64,000 bases of DNA from Acholoe squamosa (Eukaryota; Annelida; Polychaeta; Phyllodocida; Polynoidae). Positions 23,463-36,564 of the stretch are shown here, piece after piece. Within the stretch, counting starts at the first letter, position 1, and each line of letters starts with the position of its first letter. The stretch lies in assembly GCA_949317995.1 (NCBI GenBank), contig OX439035.1:80787959-80851958 (forward strand). Reading direction: 5' to 3'. Below the pieces are notes generated by a model. That model did not search any database, had not been told where the DNA came from, and saw only the letters and a program-made list of their open reading frames with translations. The position numbers and the translations under genes are program-made.

Positions 23463-26085
23463 TGAAGAAGTCCACTTCTACTTAATGGTTGCAGTGTTGT
23501 ACTGTGCAATTTGATATGAGAGGTTGCTAGGGTGTGGCACCAGCCTAATTAATAAAATAAGTATTTCGTCTGCACACCATTCATGCCCATTGTCCTAACA
23601 TAAATTCATACGTGAAACTGTTGATGGACTAGTGCATCAGAGGGGGACTTATTTCCTAAAACAACAGGGTTTTTTACAAGGTAGCATTGCACATTATTTG
23701 CAACCATATGGCTGGTTGAGCTTTACAAATGAAAGCACCTATTGACTATGAAATGTAATCAAATACAATCTATTCTGTATTTTCTTTCCAATCCAGCAAT
23801 ATGAAGAAACCCGTTCTCTTATCATACATGTATTAATACCCAGCATAGATACTAAAGACAGATTGGGAACTGCACCATGAAGGCATTGCCGCAGTGGAGC
23901 CCATAAAAATAGATATAAAGATAAAATATATAGTGGGGCAGATAACTGCCTATTTTCAGAAGAATGCAAAATTGGAAAAAAGGTCGTTTTACGATTAACC
24001 TTATGTTTCGGTGCAAATGTTTGCTATTTTTTACAACAATGTCTTTCATAACGTTTTCTTCCCAACCTAATACAACCGTTCCCAAATATTTTAAATGCAT
24101 TTTGGTGGCAGGCCTCCATCTCACTCTTCCGTAATTGAATGCTGCTTATGGGAATATCCTTGCACACCATAATGGCTGTACTGTACCATGATAACGTATT
24201 ATGCACAAATTAGGTAGAGACCAAAGATCCATGTCCCCTATGATCAAATGCAATCAAACAGGAAGCTCAGATCGGTGAAGTCTTAAATTAAGCATGCCAG
24301 GTAATGAGGGATGCCCGGCGGGAATGAGAACTTTGATAATGGATTGGGTCATTTCACTGACATGGGAAGCCATGAAGTACCTAAGCGACAATTCTTTGTC
24401 CAGAAGTCCACCATATTCAAGGTTATTAATAGAATGAAAGCCTGTTCTGCCTCCAGAATTAGTGGGGGTTCTCAACGTTGTTTTTAACAATTTACTCCAC
24501 AACACTCCTCCCAGTAAATGATTAGTATGAGACCGTATCGGTGTGGAACGGTGCCACTGGAATATGCATATTATGCTTAGGTTGTTCTACTTTAGTTCTG
24601 TCATATAGGTCTATTGGCACAAATGGGAAGTGTTCCATGTTGTGTGGTAATGGTTGAAAATGTTCTGCATTCACACTTATCAAGCAGTGTCAAACTATTT
24701 TTCTGGCATGTATCAGGTGTTTCTTTCTAACTTTGCATTTGACCTAGGCAAATACATGTTCACGTATATGGCTCCATGTCAGTTTGATCCATGTCCTTAT
24801 GCATGCCTTACATAAGAGCTGTCTAGATGGATGTATCTAGAGGGAGAGAGCAAAGCTGGACCTCACTGTGAAAGTCCCTTGGGGGAAAAGATCCCTTCTG
24901 CACACACACCTCTCTCTACCCCAGTACTAATTTGGGCAGGATCAGATGATTATATTTGATCTAGAGTGACTGAGTATGATTCATCTCAGAACTTAGTGCT
25001 CGCAATTCGCCGTCAGACTTGGCTGTATTGTGGACCTCCCCATGGATATTTGATGATGGAAGGACACATCTAGTGTGATAAATCCGAGAGGAAGAGGTGT
25101 GACAGGTTGCTTTTGGTTCCCTTGAAATATTTCATCCTTCTGGCGTGGTAAAGCCCAGGGGCTGATAGAGCATATAGCCGGGTCTGGAGGCTGTTGCACA
25201 TAAGCTAAAGGGAGCACTAATAGGTATCCTCTCTTGTCAAAAGCTCATGCTCTGCTTCACCATTCAACTTGCACTTGCCACATTAGTCTGAAAAGCCACC
25301 TGCCTTGTTTAAAAACAGTGCATATTGCACAAGCAGGTAACTTATTGTGTGACTCTCTTTTTAGTGCTCTTGTTTTGAGTAGCTATTATCTTCATTGAAA
25401 GGTTCTTGTACCTGACATGATCACTTCTGTGAAACAAGATAAAAGAGATTTTCGCAAGCGAGAGACATTTTTCAATGTGTTCAGTCCATTTTGAGGATAT
25501 TTAGCCTTCAAATCATGGATTTTACACCAGGAGGACTTAATTTGATATCTATACATTCATCTACTCAAAGGATAACATGTGATTTTGTCTAAAGTGTTAT
25601 AACTGGAGGAAAATTCTTTACGTCCCTGTAGGCTTAGCCATAAATATCAACAACAAGAAGCCAATATGGTGGGTGCCCAAGGTCGGGGCACCCACCTTTC
25701 TAAAGGTAAGAAATTGGGATGAAATGGTGGAAACCATGGTATAACTCTTTGATTTCATCCCCTTCACGCTGTGCCCTTATTGGGGATAAATTCAACTTGT
25801 TAACTTTTTTAAAAAATTCTAATCATCATAAATGCCCTTACTACGTTTTCCCCTATCTGCAATACCGTCTAACACTAAAAACATGGAAGATCCGTAACTA
25901 GTCTGCGGTGACGACTTTAGGTCATCAGGTTGACAATCCCTAAAACAACTACCTTAGGTGGTCAAAATGACGACTTTATGTCATTAACCTGACGACCTAA
26001 CTTGTCAGTAGGACAATAATGATAATACAGAGTTTTGGGATTTGGAAAACGATCTCTTTCTGTGTAAAGACCTAGATTAGTTCAT

Positions 26086-26126
26086 TTTGGCCTATTTTTA
26101 GGCATTGCAGCTAAAAATAGGCCAAA
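26086..26126. repeat. Perfect 16-bp hairpin
   Basis: TTTGGCCTATTTTTAG (26086-26101) and its exact complement (26111-26126) are separated by nine bases. GGGAGGGCCCTTTCCCCTCA soon follows, resembling the end of the TIR element at 21224 in the opposite orientation, and AATAGGCCAAAAAATGG also occurs within that element near 21301. The hairpin is therefore most likely part of a related, rearranged element and not an independent RNA gene. Confidence 0.6.
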
Positions 26127-26924
26127 CCCAGAACTAAAAATAATGATAGGGAGGGCCCTTTCCCCTCATATGCGCACATAGCTGTTTGGTGAAAATAGTT
26201 ATTCAAAAGTAAAATGATAGTGCTGAGTTAATAGTGACAAAGGTTGAATTGACTGAGAACAATTTTTCTACCTTGGTGGGAATAGGTGATCATTAAGGCT
26301 TTGATTTCTACCAAGCCAAGCAGGAAGGGTCAGATTTTTCACATGTTTGAAGAATCCCAGCCATCATTTCAAAGAACTTACATTGGAAATAGCCTCTCAT
26401 TTAAAACTTAGTAAGGCTATACAGACGATTCATAAGGCATTACGTCTTTTATTACAGTTGTTCGTAAAATAGCTAGCCCATCCACCTTATGAGGTGTTTT
26501 GCATCTCAAATATCATGTGCAGCTGCACCTTTCGGGGATGTAATGATTTGTCACTGCGTGTGCAGATCTTATTTTAGAACACATCTTGCCTCGCACATGT
26601 TGTCTTGCACAAGTATGAGTTGTAAGTTTTATTAGCTAGATCTACCTGAAGCTGCTGAATCAACCTTTGTAACAATACACGAAGATCCCATCCATTTTAT
26701 ATGTTGATTGAAATTGTATTTGTGCACAGTGAATAAATTAATTATGCATTTTGTGTGAAGCCCATGTTTTAGATTATGATAATACTAAATGATAGTTGTA
26801 TTATGACTGCAATGCTTCCAAGGTTTTTCTTCCTTTCTTTGCCTTTTAAATCAGTTGTTGATACCTACAGTATCAATGTCGACAAAGGTTTGCACAGTCT
26901 CTTTCGCCATCTAGCAGTGTCCTG

Positions 26925-27003
26925 CAGTGGGCAAAGCACCGTGAAATAACATTGACAACGTGTTGAAAACCATTTGGCAACGTTGAGTCAACGTTGTGTA
27001 CCT
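26925..27003. mobile_element. Fragment related to the TCAACATTGA element
   Basis: CAGTGGGCAAAGC is followed by AACATTGACAACG and AACGTTGAGTCAACGTTG words, the same vocabulary and left end as the 510-bp element at 20553. It is only about 80 bp long, so it is a truncated or internally deleted copy. No target duplication seen. Confidence 0.45.
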
Positions 27004-27834
27004 GTAGATACCGGTTGACTGCTGTGAATCGTTAACACCATTGCTCATCTAAATCCCAATAAATAGTTAGTGTTCTATATGTTTGAGATAAGGGCCTAAA
27101 ACCACTCAATGTGTGCGATGTTATAATATAGCTCCAATATTATATAAAGAGACTTGTGAAATATGGTATGGGAGATAGTTTGACGATGTCGTCAGCGGTA
27201 ATAAAACTTACTGATAAAGGAAATTTGGACCAATGTTCGCTTCAGGGAGAAGCATGAATGGATCAATCCATTTTACACCTTGGGTGAGAAATTGGACTTA
27301 CCCACCCAATCTGTCCTTTGTCGGGTTTGTACCTTTTTGTGAGTCGGTAAAGGTTTAAAAATTGGATTGAAATGGCTTCAGTGCAGCTGCAGACAACACT
27401 GGATGTGAGAACGTTCAAATTCAAAGGATTGATTCTTGATGCATGAGCTATTGTTCTCCTTCCGCCTGAGGAATATTAACAGAGCCCCCTTTAATGTGAT
27501 TCAGTATCAATGGATTGCAACATAAATTATGACATTTTTTTAATAAAAAAAGAGTTCATATCTATTAGCTGTCCATGTTAAACCTGTTATTCTAGTCATT
27601 CCCTTTATGGGGGCAGTAGATCTATATCACATATTATAACAAAAGTATGTGTCTATGCAGGAGCAGTTTACGCTTTGAGAAATGATTGATTTGTTTTATA
27701 TGAAAACCAACATTTATTCGCAGATGCCACAGCTGCCAATGGCGAGCACGAATTCCTGAACACAAAAAGAAGTCTGCTGAGGGTTGTTTTACCAGCAAGC
27801 AGAGGCCCTGGACCTCAAGCGTACCCTCCAGTTA

Positions 27835-28795
27835 GGGCCAAAACCCATTACCCGATTTAGCACTAATTGGTACATTTATCGGCTGGAAATTGCATAAAAC
27901 CCCTAAATATTTCACAGTTTGAGCTGATAATGTGTTGAAATATAGCAAAATCCCCCGATTCTATGGCCGATTGTGCAACATCCTAACGATTTTGCTGAAT
28001 ATCTTATCACCATTCCCGATTTTAACATATCCAACATGTTAGAAATTTCTGGTAGGTAAAGTACTGGATTATGCTATCATCTCTGAGGAAATATTTTGTA
28101 GCAGCTTTGATTCTCACCTCATGTATATCATCTGGCACCTTTACCCATATGATTTTAATACAAGACACTTTAAAGGGGAGGATCCACTACGCGATTTTTG
28201 CTCAGAATTGCAGCAATTCTCACAACCTGAGACATAAACACAAACTAAAAGTGGGGTTTGTTATCATTGCAAGCTATAAATTGTAGATTGAGGGAGCTAT
28301 TTGTTTATCTGGGGGTGTTATTGTGTGCGATCTCAGGCATGCTTTTGTTGCCAAAAAGATGTTTTTGTTTACTAAATCAAGCTGGTGTTATGTAAATATT
28401 GCAGACTGTCACATTGGGGAGTCTCTGCAATTCAATATCAGACAGGCTTGATTTTTAAAGTACAAGACTCTGCAATCTGTGTAACTGCTGTGTTGTTATT
28501 TATGTTTTGCTGTGTTGATGTTTATATATTGAACTCCCACCCAATCACAGAGTATATGCAGGTGCAGGTAAGTTTGTAAATATGACACACAAGGAGAGAG
28601 ATCACACATGAAATGACCCCTGAAATCTCATGTTTAAAATTTGGAATCTCATGTTAACAATATAGGAATGTCAACACCCTATACCTTAGGCATTATAGGG
28701 ATAACATTTCGTGAAAAACATTTCGTGAAAATGTACCAAAAAATCAAATTGGTATGATCGGCCAACTTTACAATCGTGCAATGGGTTTAGGCCCT
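27835..28795. mobile_element. TA-flanked TIR element, 961 bp
   Basis: The ends AGGGCCAAAACCCATT (27834-27849) and AATGGGTTTAGGCCCT (28780-28795) are inverted repeats with one mismatch, and pairing continues inward less perfectly around CGATT. A TA dinucleotide adjoins both ends (27833-27834 and 28796-28797), which suits a TA target duplication as in Tc1/mariner/pogo-type elements. Frames of 64-71 codons inside have no domain, so it is non-autonomous or decayed. Confidence 0.6.
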
Positions 28796-28797
28796 TA

Positions 28798-30338
28798 GTC
28801 TATATAAAATGCATCTGTATCCCAAAGAACGGTTGTATCTCACTCCCCAGTGACATTGAAGTCCTTAGAAGTCCATGCCCTGCTACGTCATCATCCAATG
28901 GATACGTTTGTTTTATAAATGATTAACACCCCCTGTGTATCAACTTCTTCACTTATGGTGAAGAAACAGCACGGTCATCTTGCACTTTTGTCAAATAGAT
29001 GTATAACGTGGAGAAATAACCATGTCCACTACAACATATCACTGGTAGCCGATACATAGAAGGTTTAGAATTAGATGGAGACACCATACTACCTGTCACT
29101 ATAGTGCAATCATTCAGACTTCACTCGTGTTTCTAAGAAGGAAAACCCTATGTATGTAATATGTGTAAGGCATGTTCGTTCACATGCCTTGAGTTATCCA
29201 CCTGTCACCTTCTCACTTGGCAGGAAAAGATGTTGTACGTCAAACATTCCCTAAGTTATTCATTGACAATGTAGCTTGCATACATCAACGGGTAAGGCAC
29301 CATATATAGAGGACGGGATTTCAATTGTGTTACCGCATACAGATAATTCAGTCCAAATTATAGAACCCCAGATATTGGTAAGAGTGCAATTTGGGATAAT
29401 CAAAATTAATGTGTGGTGGGGACGGTTGGGACTCTTCCCTTCAACGGTATAACGGCACATGGCTATTATATTATTGACCAATGGGAGGCATCCCTGGCAT
29501 AAACTGCGGAGTCGGGGGCTGAAGGTGTTAGTCATAGTGGAGTCGGGGTCTAATGGCGGCCCCCAGCTGATAATGGCTATGTGAGCTTATATGGCTGCCT
29601 TGTGCATCTCAAAGGTTTGCCAGGAGGGTGTTGCCAACAAGGAAACGAGAACCAAGAAAATAAAACGTGCACGTTTGTGTATTGCTAGATTTTTTTCAAA
29701 CTCGTTTAGGTGAAACGTGCATGTTTCTTACTATATTGAAAAAAAAAGTGTTTTCCGTACATTCTACTGAAAAACTTTTTTGGCAAGACCCTCCAACCCA
29801 TTTATCGCGTTGGGGGCTTAAACTTGATTGTTATGCTGAAACCTGTCAACGTTTTCTTTTCTTAACCTTTGGACTGTGGGTTTAATTCTAAATCATGGTG
29901 TGAAAGTAAACTGCCACTTACATGTAAATAACAATTTTGCACCTTGGAGGTGGAGGATACTGGTACCACTTCTATCTCTTTGGCCTCACATGAGGGCACG
30001 ATGCAGGAAATGACTGCACCCTTAGCCCAGTGATAACTCTTGTTAATATACACAGATCTCCAACCAGACTGGGCGTCTGTGGAGTGCCACAAGACCTAGA
30101 TCAGAAAACTGCCAAGTGGCTTCCGCTCGTAACTGACTTCCAGAAGGCAGTGGAGATATGGGTGACCCCAGTGTGCCCTTTAGGGGCTGATTAGCTCACG
30201 GCCTTGACCTTACCCTATCACATCCAGAAATGGCTCTTAATGAAGAAGGATTTATACCTATACTAGGTGGATCTCCTTAGATCAGACAATCAATTAGCTA
30301 CTTCACTGCTTAGGGTGTCCTGAGGGCTACTTCATCAT
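28798..30338. other. Unique non-coding DNA
   Basis: About 1.5 kb of mixed sequence. The longest frame (91 codons, minus, 29260-29535) shows no motif. No repeat or RNA signal was noticed. Confidence 0.4.
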
Positions 30339-30340
30339 TA

Positions 30341-30643
30341 CACTGTAAAAACAGTGTTTAGGGATTAAACACCAGTGTTTAGAAGTTAAACACTTGGTTA
30401 AACACTTATTTGTCCAACTTTTCTCAACGCTTCTTAAGTGTTAAACGCGTTCAATTTTAAACGTGTTTAACTAGGAAGTGTTTAACTAAGTGTTTAATTG
30501 CTAAACACTTAAACACTTAAGTGTTTAGGTGTTTGGGAATAAGTGTTTAAAAGCTAAACACCTAAACACTTCAAGTGTTTAGATGTTTAAATGTTGGTGT
30601 TGAGAAAATTTGGTGTGTATCTTTAAACACCTTTTTTGCAGTG
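30341..30643. mobile_element. CACTG-ended, TA-flanked MITE with AAACACTT array
   Basis: The inverted ends CACTGTAAAAAC and CTTTTTTGCAGTG border the element, and TA lies directly outside both (30339-30340 and 30644-30645). The interior is a run of AAACACTT and AAGTGTTT words in both orientations, so it folds extensively. The ends and TA target resemble those of the element at 47172. A similar TAAACAC vocabulary is seen at 44697-44908. No coding sequence. Confidence 0.75.
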
Positions 30644-30645
30644 TA

Positions 30646-32298
30646 TGTAGGTTTCATTAGATGGGGTCTTAAGTATCATTATTGAGAAACACCCTCCTGT
30701 AATCACATGCATATCATGTCCATATCCTGTCCACCTCGTGGAATCCTGCTTTGAGGCTATGTCGAGAAGAAACACTCAGTTTGGGGTAATTCTCGTGGAA
30801 CTCTGTCTATTTATCATATATCCCAAAGGTTTGGTTATAATTAATAATATCAGGAGAGTTCATTAGGGTGGGTAAATATCCAGTATGAATTTAACAGAAT
30901 GTAAACTAAGCCTCACTTTATAGTAAATTGCATGATCTGCCTGTGCTACAAGCAAACCTAACATCATTACGCTCCAAATATAAAATCTGATTTAAATGCA
31001 CAGGTGCATTGACAAGCCACACCTGAGAAGTATTGTGACATGCAATAAAGGCATTTTCCATTCGCTAATTCAATGTTGTAACCAGATCATTCAGCATTTG
31101 TCTCCAGGGTAATCTTGTCCCTGAGTCATGTCCACAGAGCATATTTTTTAATTAATTCGAATTACTGTGCAGTCTCATTTTCTCGTCGTGGCATACACAC
31201 TCATTTGCCAATTAGTAGTAAGTTTTTCTTTTTATCTGTTCTGGATGGATCTCCTTTGCTGCAATGTAACATGATCATGTAGAATGACCACAAGAGGCAG
31301 GCATTATGGCAGGTATGATAGGCGTGGATGAGATTCTGCATGAAGAGATGTAAAAATAGTACCACAGTTATTGCAATATGGAATACTCCGATGTGTTTTT
31401 GAACTACTAATAATACTATACAGGCAATTTCTGAGTATTAGGATATCAGAGAAAATTGCATGGATACACAATGGGGATCTAGATGGGGGTCCCCATATCA
31501 CCTGTCGATTTTAAGAAAAGGTCATGATCTTTTTTGTCTCCTGCCCTTGTCACTAGAAACTGATCCATGTCCTTTTTCGATTTCAAGAAAAGGCCGCGAC
31601 ACCCAGTCATTGTTAAGGGTCCAGACCCATGCACCGAGCAAACAGATACAAATGGCCCTAATCCCATATAGTGAATAAAGGCTGATACAATCAGTGAAGC
31701 ATATTGTTAATTCATGGACCTTGAATCTGATTCACAATGCTCGTCAAACTAGTGCAGATGATCATGGGTATGGGGTGGGGGGGGGGGGTAAATGTTCACT
31801 CAGAAGGGCCAGGAGGGCCTAGGGTTTCCCCCAAGGGCCCTTGTGGAAGCTGGCAGAACTGACGGACCTCTAGCTGAGCCTCTGCGCCCCCTCCATGTCT
31901 CTACACCTCACAGTGGAGCTCAGCTTTTTGAGCAGTCCAAAGACGGTTGGGGTGGCGTGTCTGCCATATGGGATGGGCGATAATAGGTTCTGAGAGATGA
32001 TGACCTTTTGATCCGGCCATGATAGAATGTTGATGTCCTGACCACTGCCACAAGGAAGAAGTCAAGGGGTAACTTCGTGCCTGACTGCAGTCTGGATTGC
32101 CGTGCGTCAAAACATTTGGCACATTTTTAAATGAAAAAAAAAGGTTTTCTTTTATGGAAAAGCCATTTAAAGGTTACCCCTTTTAAAAGTTACGGGTATA
32201 TATCGTATCCATTCACAGTCATGGGAGCTGTTGAGCTGCACTGTCCATCCGCCACATGGATTATACAGTAGAGTACTTATTATTCTGGAATACAGTTG
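30646..32298. other. Unique non-coding DNA
   Basis: Mixed sequence with a G-run near 31770-31788. Overlapping plus and minus frames of 60-73 codons around 31300-32120 have no domains. Nothing else supported. Confidence 0.4.
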
Positions 32299-32300
32299 TA

Positions 32301-34338
32301 GGGTAAATTCAGGTAAAGTGGGACACCAGGTAAAGTGGGACAACTAAGGTTATGACCTTAAAAAACAAATTTTTCTCTCGGCTAGGAGTAATATTTCCTT
32401 ATCTTAAAGAGATATATGTTTTATCCCTCTGTTCTGCATGTTTTGTCCCCTAATTGAAGACTAATTATGTTTTCAAAATGTTATCATCATCCTGATACCT
32501 GCAATTTCTTTGGAAAAAATCTGCCAATACATAAAAAATAGTCAAATAAATTGCTAGTGATGGCATTTAGGGTAATATAGTACCATTGCAAACTTTATGC
32601 ATTTGTTGGATGCATATATTAGTTCTCTAAATCCTGATACATTTTCAGCAGTCAGTTTTTAGGATTAAGCACTGTGAGACCTAGGGTGTAAGTGTCCCAC
32701 TTAACCTGAAGGTGTTTGGTTAAGTGGGACGGGCAGATCCAAGTTAAGTGGGACACTGCATTGCACCTATACCCACTGGGTACTAATGCCTAATACTTCA
32801 TTATTTTCATTAATCTGGGGAAAACAACAACAATAATCAATATGCATTGAAAATACCCATTTCTGTCAAGAAAGTCCTGAATCTGCATGGTTTATACATA
32901 TCTATACATAGGTATTCAATGGTTCATCAGGTTGCGCTTGCTTGACCACAGGGTTATATGGTAATTATTAGGCAAATGCACTGATCGCCAACATAGATCA
33001 AATGGTTATAAGACATTCTGCTCACTTGATAACTTGTACTTAAATATGATGACAATATATAAATATCAAGCTGCACTTTATTCAGATAACTTACAGCTAT
33101 TAGTATCTTTTCAGCTTAAGAAAATTTTAAATGATTAGTCATTTTTATCTAATAGCATTTCAGAACTATCAAGAATGTAACTGATTCTCTTTCACACCAA
33201 ATCTTCATTTTAGAACCCACTTGCACATACAGATGGCTTTATCAATGCAAATAGAGTCATTTGATACCAAAAAAAATCAAAAATATATAAGAAATTTCCA
33301 TCCATGAAATTAAAAATACCACCATGCATGTAGTTTTATGTTGCATGCATTGTGGCCTACCATGCAGCCTCAATGCACCATGTTTTGGTCCCGGGGCAGT
33401 TGGAGGGGGGGGGGGATTACCACTGATTCTCTGAAAGTAGATGGGCTGCTGTCTTTCATCATCCTTAAGGGAATCTTATTACATACTAGATACCATGTAT
33501 CATAGCAGCTCTTGCCCATCCCACCCCCTCATTTATTCTAGGACTCAGTGTATTTTAGAAAATTAAATTGTAATGGGAGCACTAGCCATATCCCTCACAT
33601 TTAGAACATCAGTGTCACAACAATACCCACTATGCATGTAATTAGATGTCCACTTTCTGTGACATTGCCAGTGTGTGGGCATGGGGGCAATTGGGGATGG
33701 GTTCAGGAAGCATAGATATAGGCCTAAATTTAAATAGAAAGTATTATGCCACTTGTTTTCAGTAATATGGAGGGGTCACCAGCCTCTTTTTTAAAGAAAA
33801 AATTCATTCCCACTCCCTGCCATTCCCAAGCACACCATGTCAGTTGTGTGCCAAATCCTACCTTGGGCCCCCCCCCACACACATTACATTTTGACCCGCT
33901 ATATGTCAGATGATTCATCCATTCTATCTGGTTATCCTGTTATGAATTTCATTGTTGTTTTTTTTAATTCACTAATTCAATACTTCAAAATAAAGTTCTT
34001 TCTCTTTGAAATGTAATAATTATTATATGGATCCTGATTTGTTGCAGTGGAGTGAATGAGTCCCATAAGTTGTCCCACTTTACTTGTAGCAAGTGTCCCA
34101 CTTTACCAAACACACAATGAAACTTGGAGACTTTATTTTGAGGATGCACATCCTTAAACAAGCTCCACCCCTTGGATAGGTTGAGATATTTCTTGGTTTA
34201 TCATTTTTGTCAATGTATAGGAGGTAATTCTGAACAAATTTGATGAATTTAATTTTTAAAAAAGATCATCCTACATTCCTTGAATGGTACTCAAAGTCTG
34301 GCTAGGTCTTAAGTGTCCCACTTTGCCTGAAATAACCC
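32301..34338. mobile_element. GGGTAA...AAGTGGGACA element, 2.0 kb, TA-flanked
   Basis: The left end GGGTAAATTCAGGTAAAGTG and the right end (GTCCCACTTTGCCTGAAATA to ACCC) form an inverted repeat of about 26 bp with few mismatches, and TA lies directly outside each end (32299-32300 and 34339-34340). The motif AAGTGGGAC and its complement recur inside: twice at the left end, near 32700-32755, and near 34070-34105. Its 2-kb length is enough for a small transposase, but only short broken frames are present, so it is a decayed or non-autonomous copy. TA duplication suits the Tc1/mariner/pogo group; the exact family is inference. Confidence 0.7.
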
Positions 34339-34340
34339 TA

Positions 34341-36564
34341 TGTACCTGCTGTAGGTATAAACCAATAACCCGAAGTGGATTCTACTGTATGCACAGCAGG
34401 GGTATTTATAGCCCATTTACAATTGTGCCTGAGAGTGTATGCGACACCTTACAACTATCTATCCAATCTCGCCCGGTTGGCATTCCAGGGAATACTTCTC
34501 TCACATTTGGGGATTGTGGGTCCCCATTTAGTGGGGAATATTACTATGTACGTTACCTGCATACATTTTACCACTACACGCTAGAACTACTTTTACCCAG
34601 CATCCCTAGGTGCCAGCGACGACTCACGCTAAGTGGTCGAGGTGGGGCCTGCTTGCTATCTATCATGGGTTCTTCATGGCGTCGAGGCTCCAAACTCCAA
34701 ACCGGATTATTTTTAGTGTAAATGAACTCACTTTATGATTCAAGTCTAGAAGATTAAAGAGCTGGACAGACGGCTATCAGAGGAGGTATAGGGCCTATAT
34801 TTTAATGTCATATATTACGTTGTTGGCCAAGGCGATCAAGGCACCAAATTTGTGTAAAGAGGATCAGTCAGCACCTTGTCATATTACTAGGCCTATATTC
34901 TACCAACCTGAGTTTCTTTAAATATAGATTTTAACTCTGATTCTATCACTGAACTAGGCACTATCTAAGAGGTACATTTTTCTTTCAGTATCCCCTTCCT
35001 CTGTAATGTAATTGCAAATGGTCTGTTCTTGAAGATCTGTCATACGCATGATCACACCGTGGCCCACAGACTTCATCATAAGTACAAATATGTGGTTTGG
35101 CAGGTGATTGAGTTGGGCTTGTAAGATCACTGGATTAGAAAATGAACTTAGATTCATTTTCCGTATCCTCTCAGACTAGCTTTAGATCCTATAACCGAAG
35201 TTCTGTACCAAATGTGGATGGAACACCCAAAGGGTTTGTGAAATGAAATGTTTGGTATGGTGTACTTGATAACCCATGTAACATGCCTTTCTGCCTTTAA
35301 TGGGGATAACTTCCATTTATTCTTTTCTCTTTTTTTTCTTTGCAAAGCTCCCGTCCCCATGCATGCTCATGTTTCGACATGCCTGGACAAATGATGAGGG
35401 GTGTGCATGCAATGTCTAAGCTTGCAGGGTGAATGTCCTCAGATTCATTATTACCACTCAGGCCTTAGACTGACCTAACACATTGTACATATATAGAAAA
35501 TCATAATCCCTTTATCCTCTGACCGCTTCCTTGGTGACACCCAAAAAGGTATTGCCTTCCCCTTCCCAAATAGTCGGTGGCATGCTTGGCAATCAGTCTG
35601 CAGCACATTCCTCCCGGCTGGTTTCACCCCTTGCTGCCAGCAGGGGCTATTGTACTATTGTCTAACTGATGACATATGATGCCCATCTCTCTGGTCTGAT
35701 CCCTTGCTGGAGGTGCTGCCTTAATTCATCAGCAATCTTCTCCTGTCCACCTCTTCTGCACCTGAAACCCTCCCCCCTCCCTGACACTCATCTAGGCCAA
35801 CTCAACCCTAACTTAAGGATGCTATGACATATGCAAATACATCACACATTGACTGTTTCCAGCAAAACTACAATGTTACCTAATCAGGCTTCCAACTGTT
35901 CCCTCCTAATAATAGTAACCTGTTACATGAAGGATGCTTCATGCACCTCACTCCTTTCCTGGCGTCTAAACTAAATGTACCTTAAGGCATCAGCCACTAT
36001 GGCTAAGACTGTATTTATAGGACTCAGGTCTCCCAGTCATGGAACCTCTGGGGCAGAACTATGACTAGCCCTATATCTGGAACTTAGCCCTACAGGAGCT
36101 TTCAATCATCCACAGCCTGCATACCCCGACATGCGAAAAAAAAGATAGAGCAGACTTATAAAGAGAGTAGTATATGTCCTGAAACATGGCCATTGGTCGA
36201 GGTAAAACTAAACAACACAGTTTCATCAATATTGAACAGATCCACTATCATGGTATTCCGTGATAGTGACCAGATATGTGTATCGTATGTCTATGTTTAT
36301 CTCATCGAATTCGTTGCAAAAGATAAGGGTCATATGATTTCTGTCTGGTACTCTGCAAGATACATCTCGTATGATAATCATGTGCAGACTCTAACAGCTT
36401 TAAGATTGATCTTCTTCCTTAGCAAATCTATCCAGCAGTCCTTGTTTATAAGTAATCCCTAGCAAAGTCCATAGCCTCTTTCCACCTGGACCTGGTGTTA
36501 ATCATCTATAATGAGGATAGTATGATGTAGAAAACTATGTATTCACTGAGTATCAGGTGTCTAT
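34341..36564. other. Unique non-coding DNA
   Basis: About 2.2 kb. A 145-codon plus-strand frame (34284-34721) begins inside the end of the preceding element and has no domain, so I do not regard it as a gene. A short stretch near 34400-34440 (GCCCATTTACAATTG ... CTGAGAGTGTATG) resembles 53942-53975. No other feature recognised. Confidence 0.4.

Larger units (their letters stand above)
23463..27830. other. Mostly unique non-coding DNA
   Basis: About 4.4 kb without a supportable gene. It contains the fragment shared with 15799 (24881-24975), a short inverted arrangement of GACGACTTTA/GGTCATCA words near 25910-26010, a perfect hairpin at 26086-26126, and a TCAACGTTG fragment at 26925-27003. An 83-codon minus-strand frame at 24254-24505 has a protein-like composition but no recognisable motif. 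Confidence 0.45.

Noticed and set aside
26086-26126. microRNA precursor
   Set aside because: The perfect 16-bp stem with a 9-base loop is too short for a typical precursor, and the flanks resemble a TIR element.
34284-34721. 145-codon open frame
   Set aside because: It starts inside the terminal repeat of the 2-kb element, shows no domain, and is within the length expected by chance.
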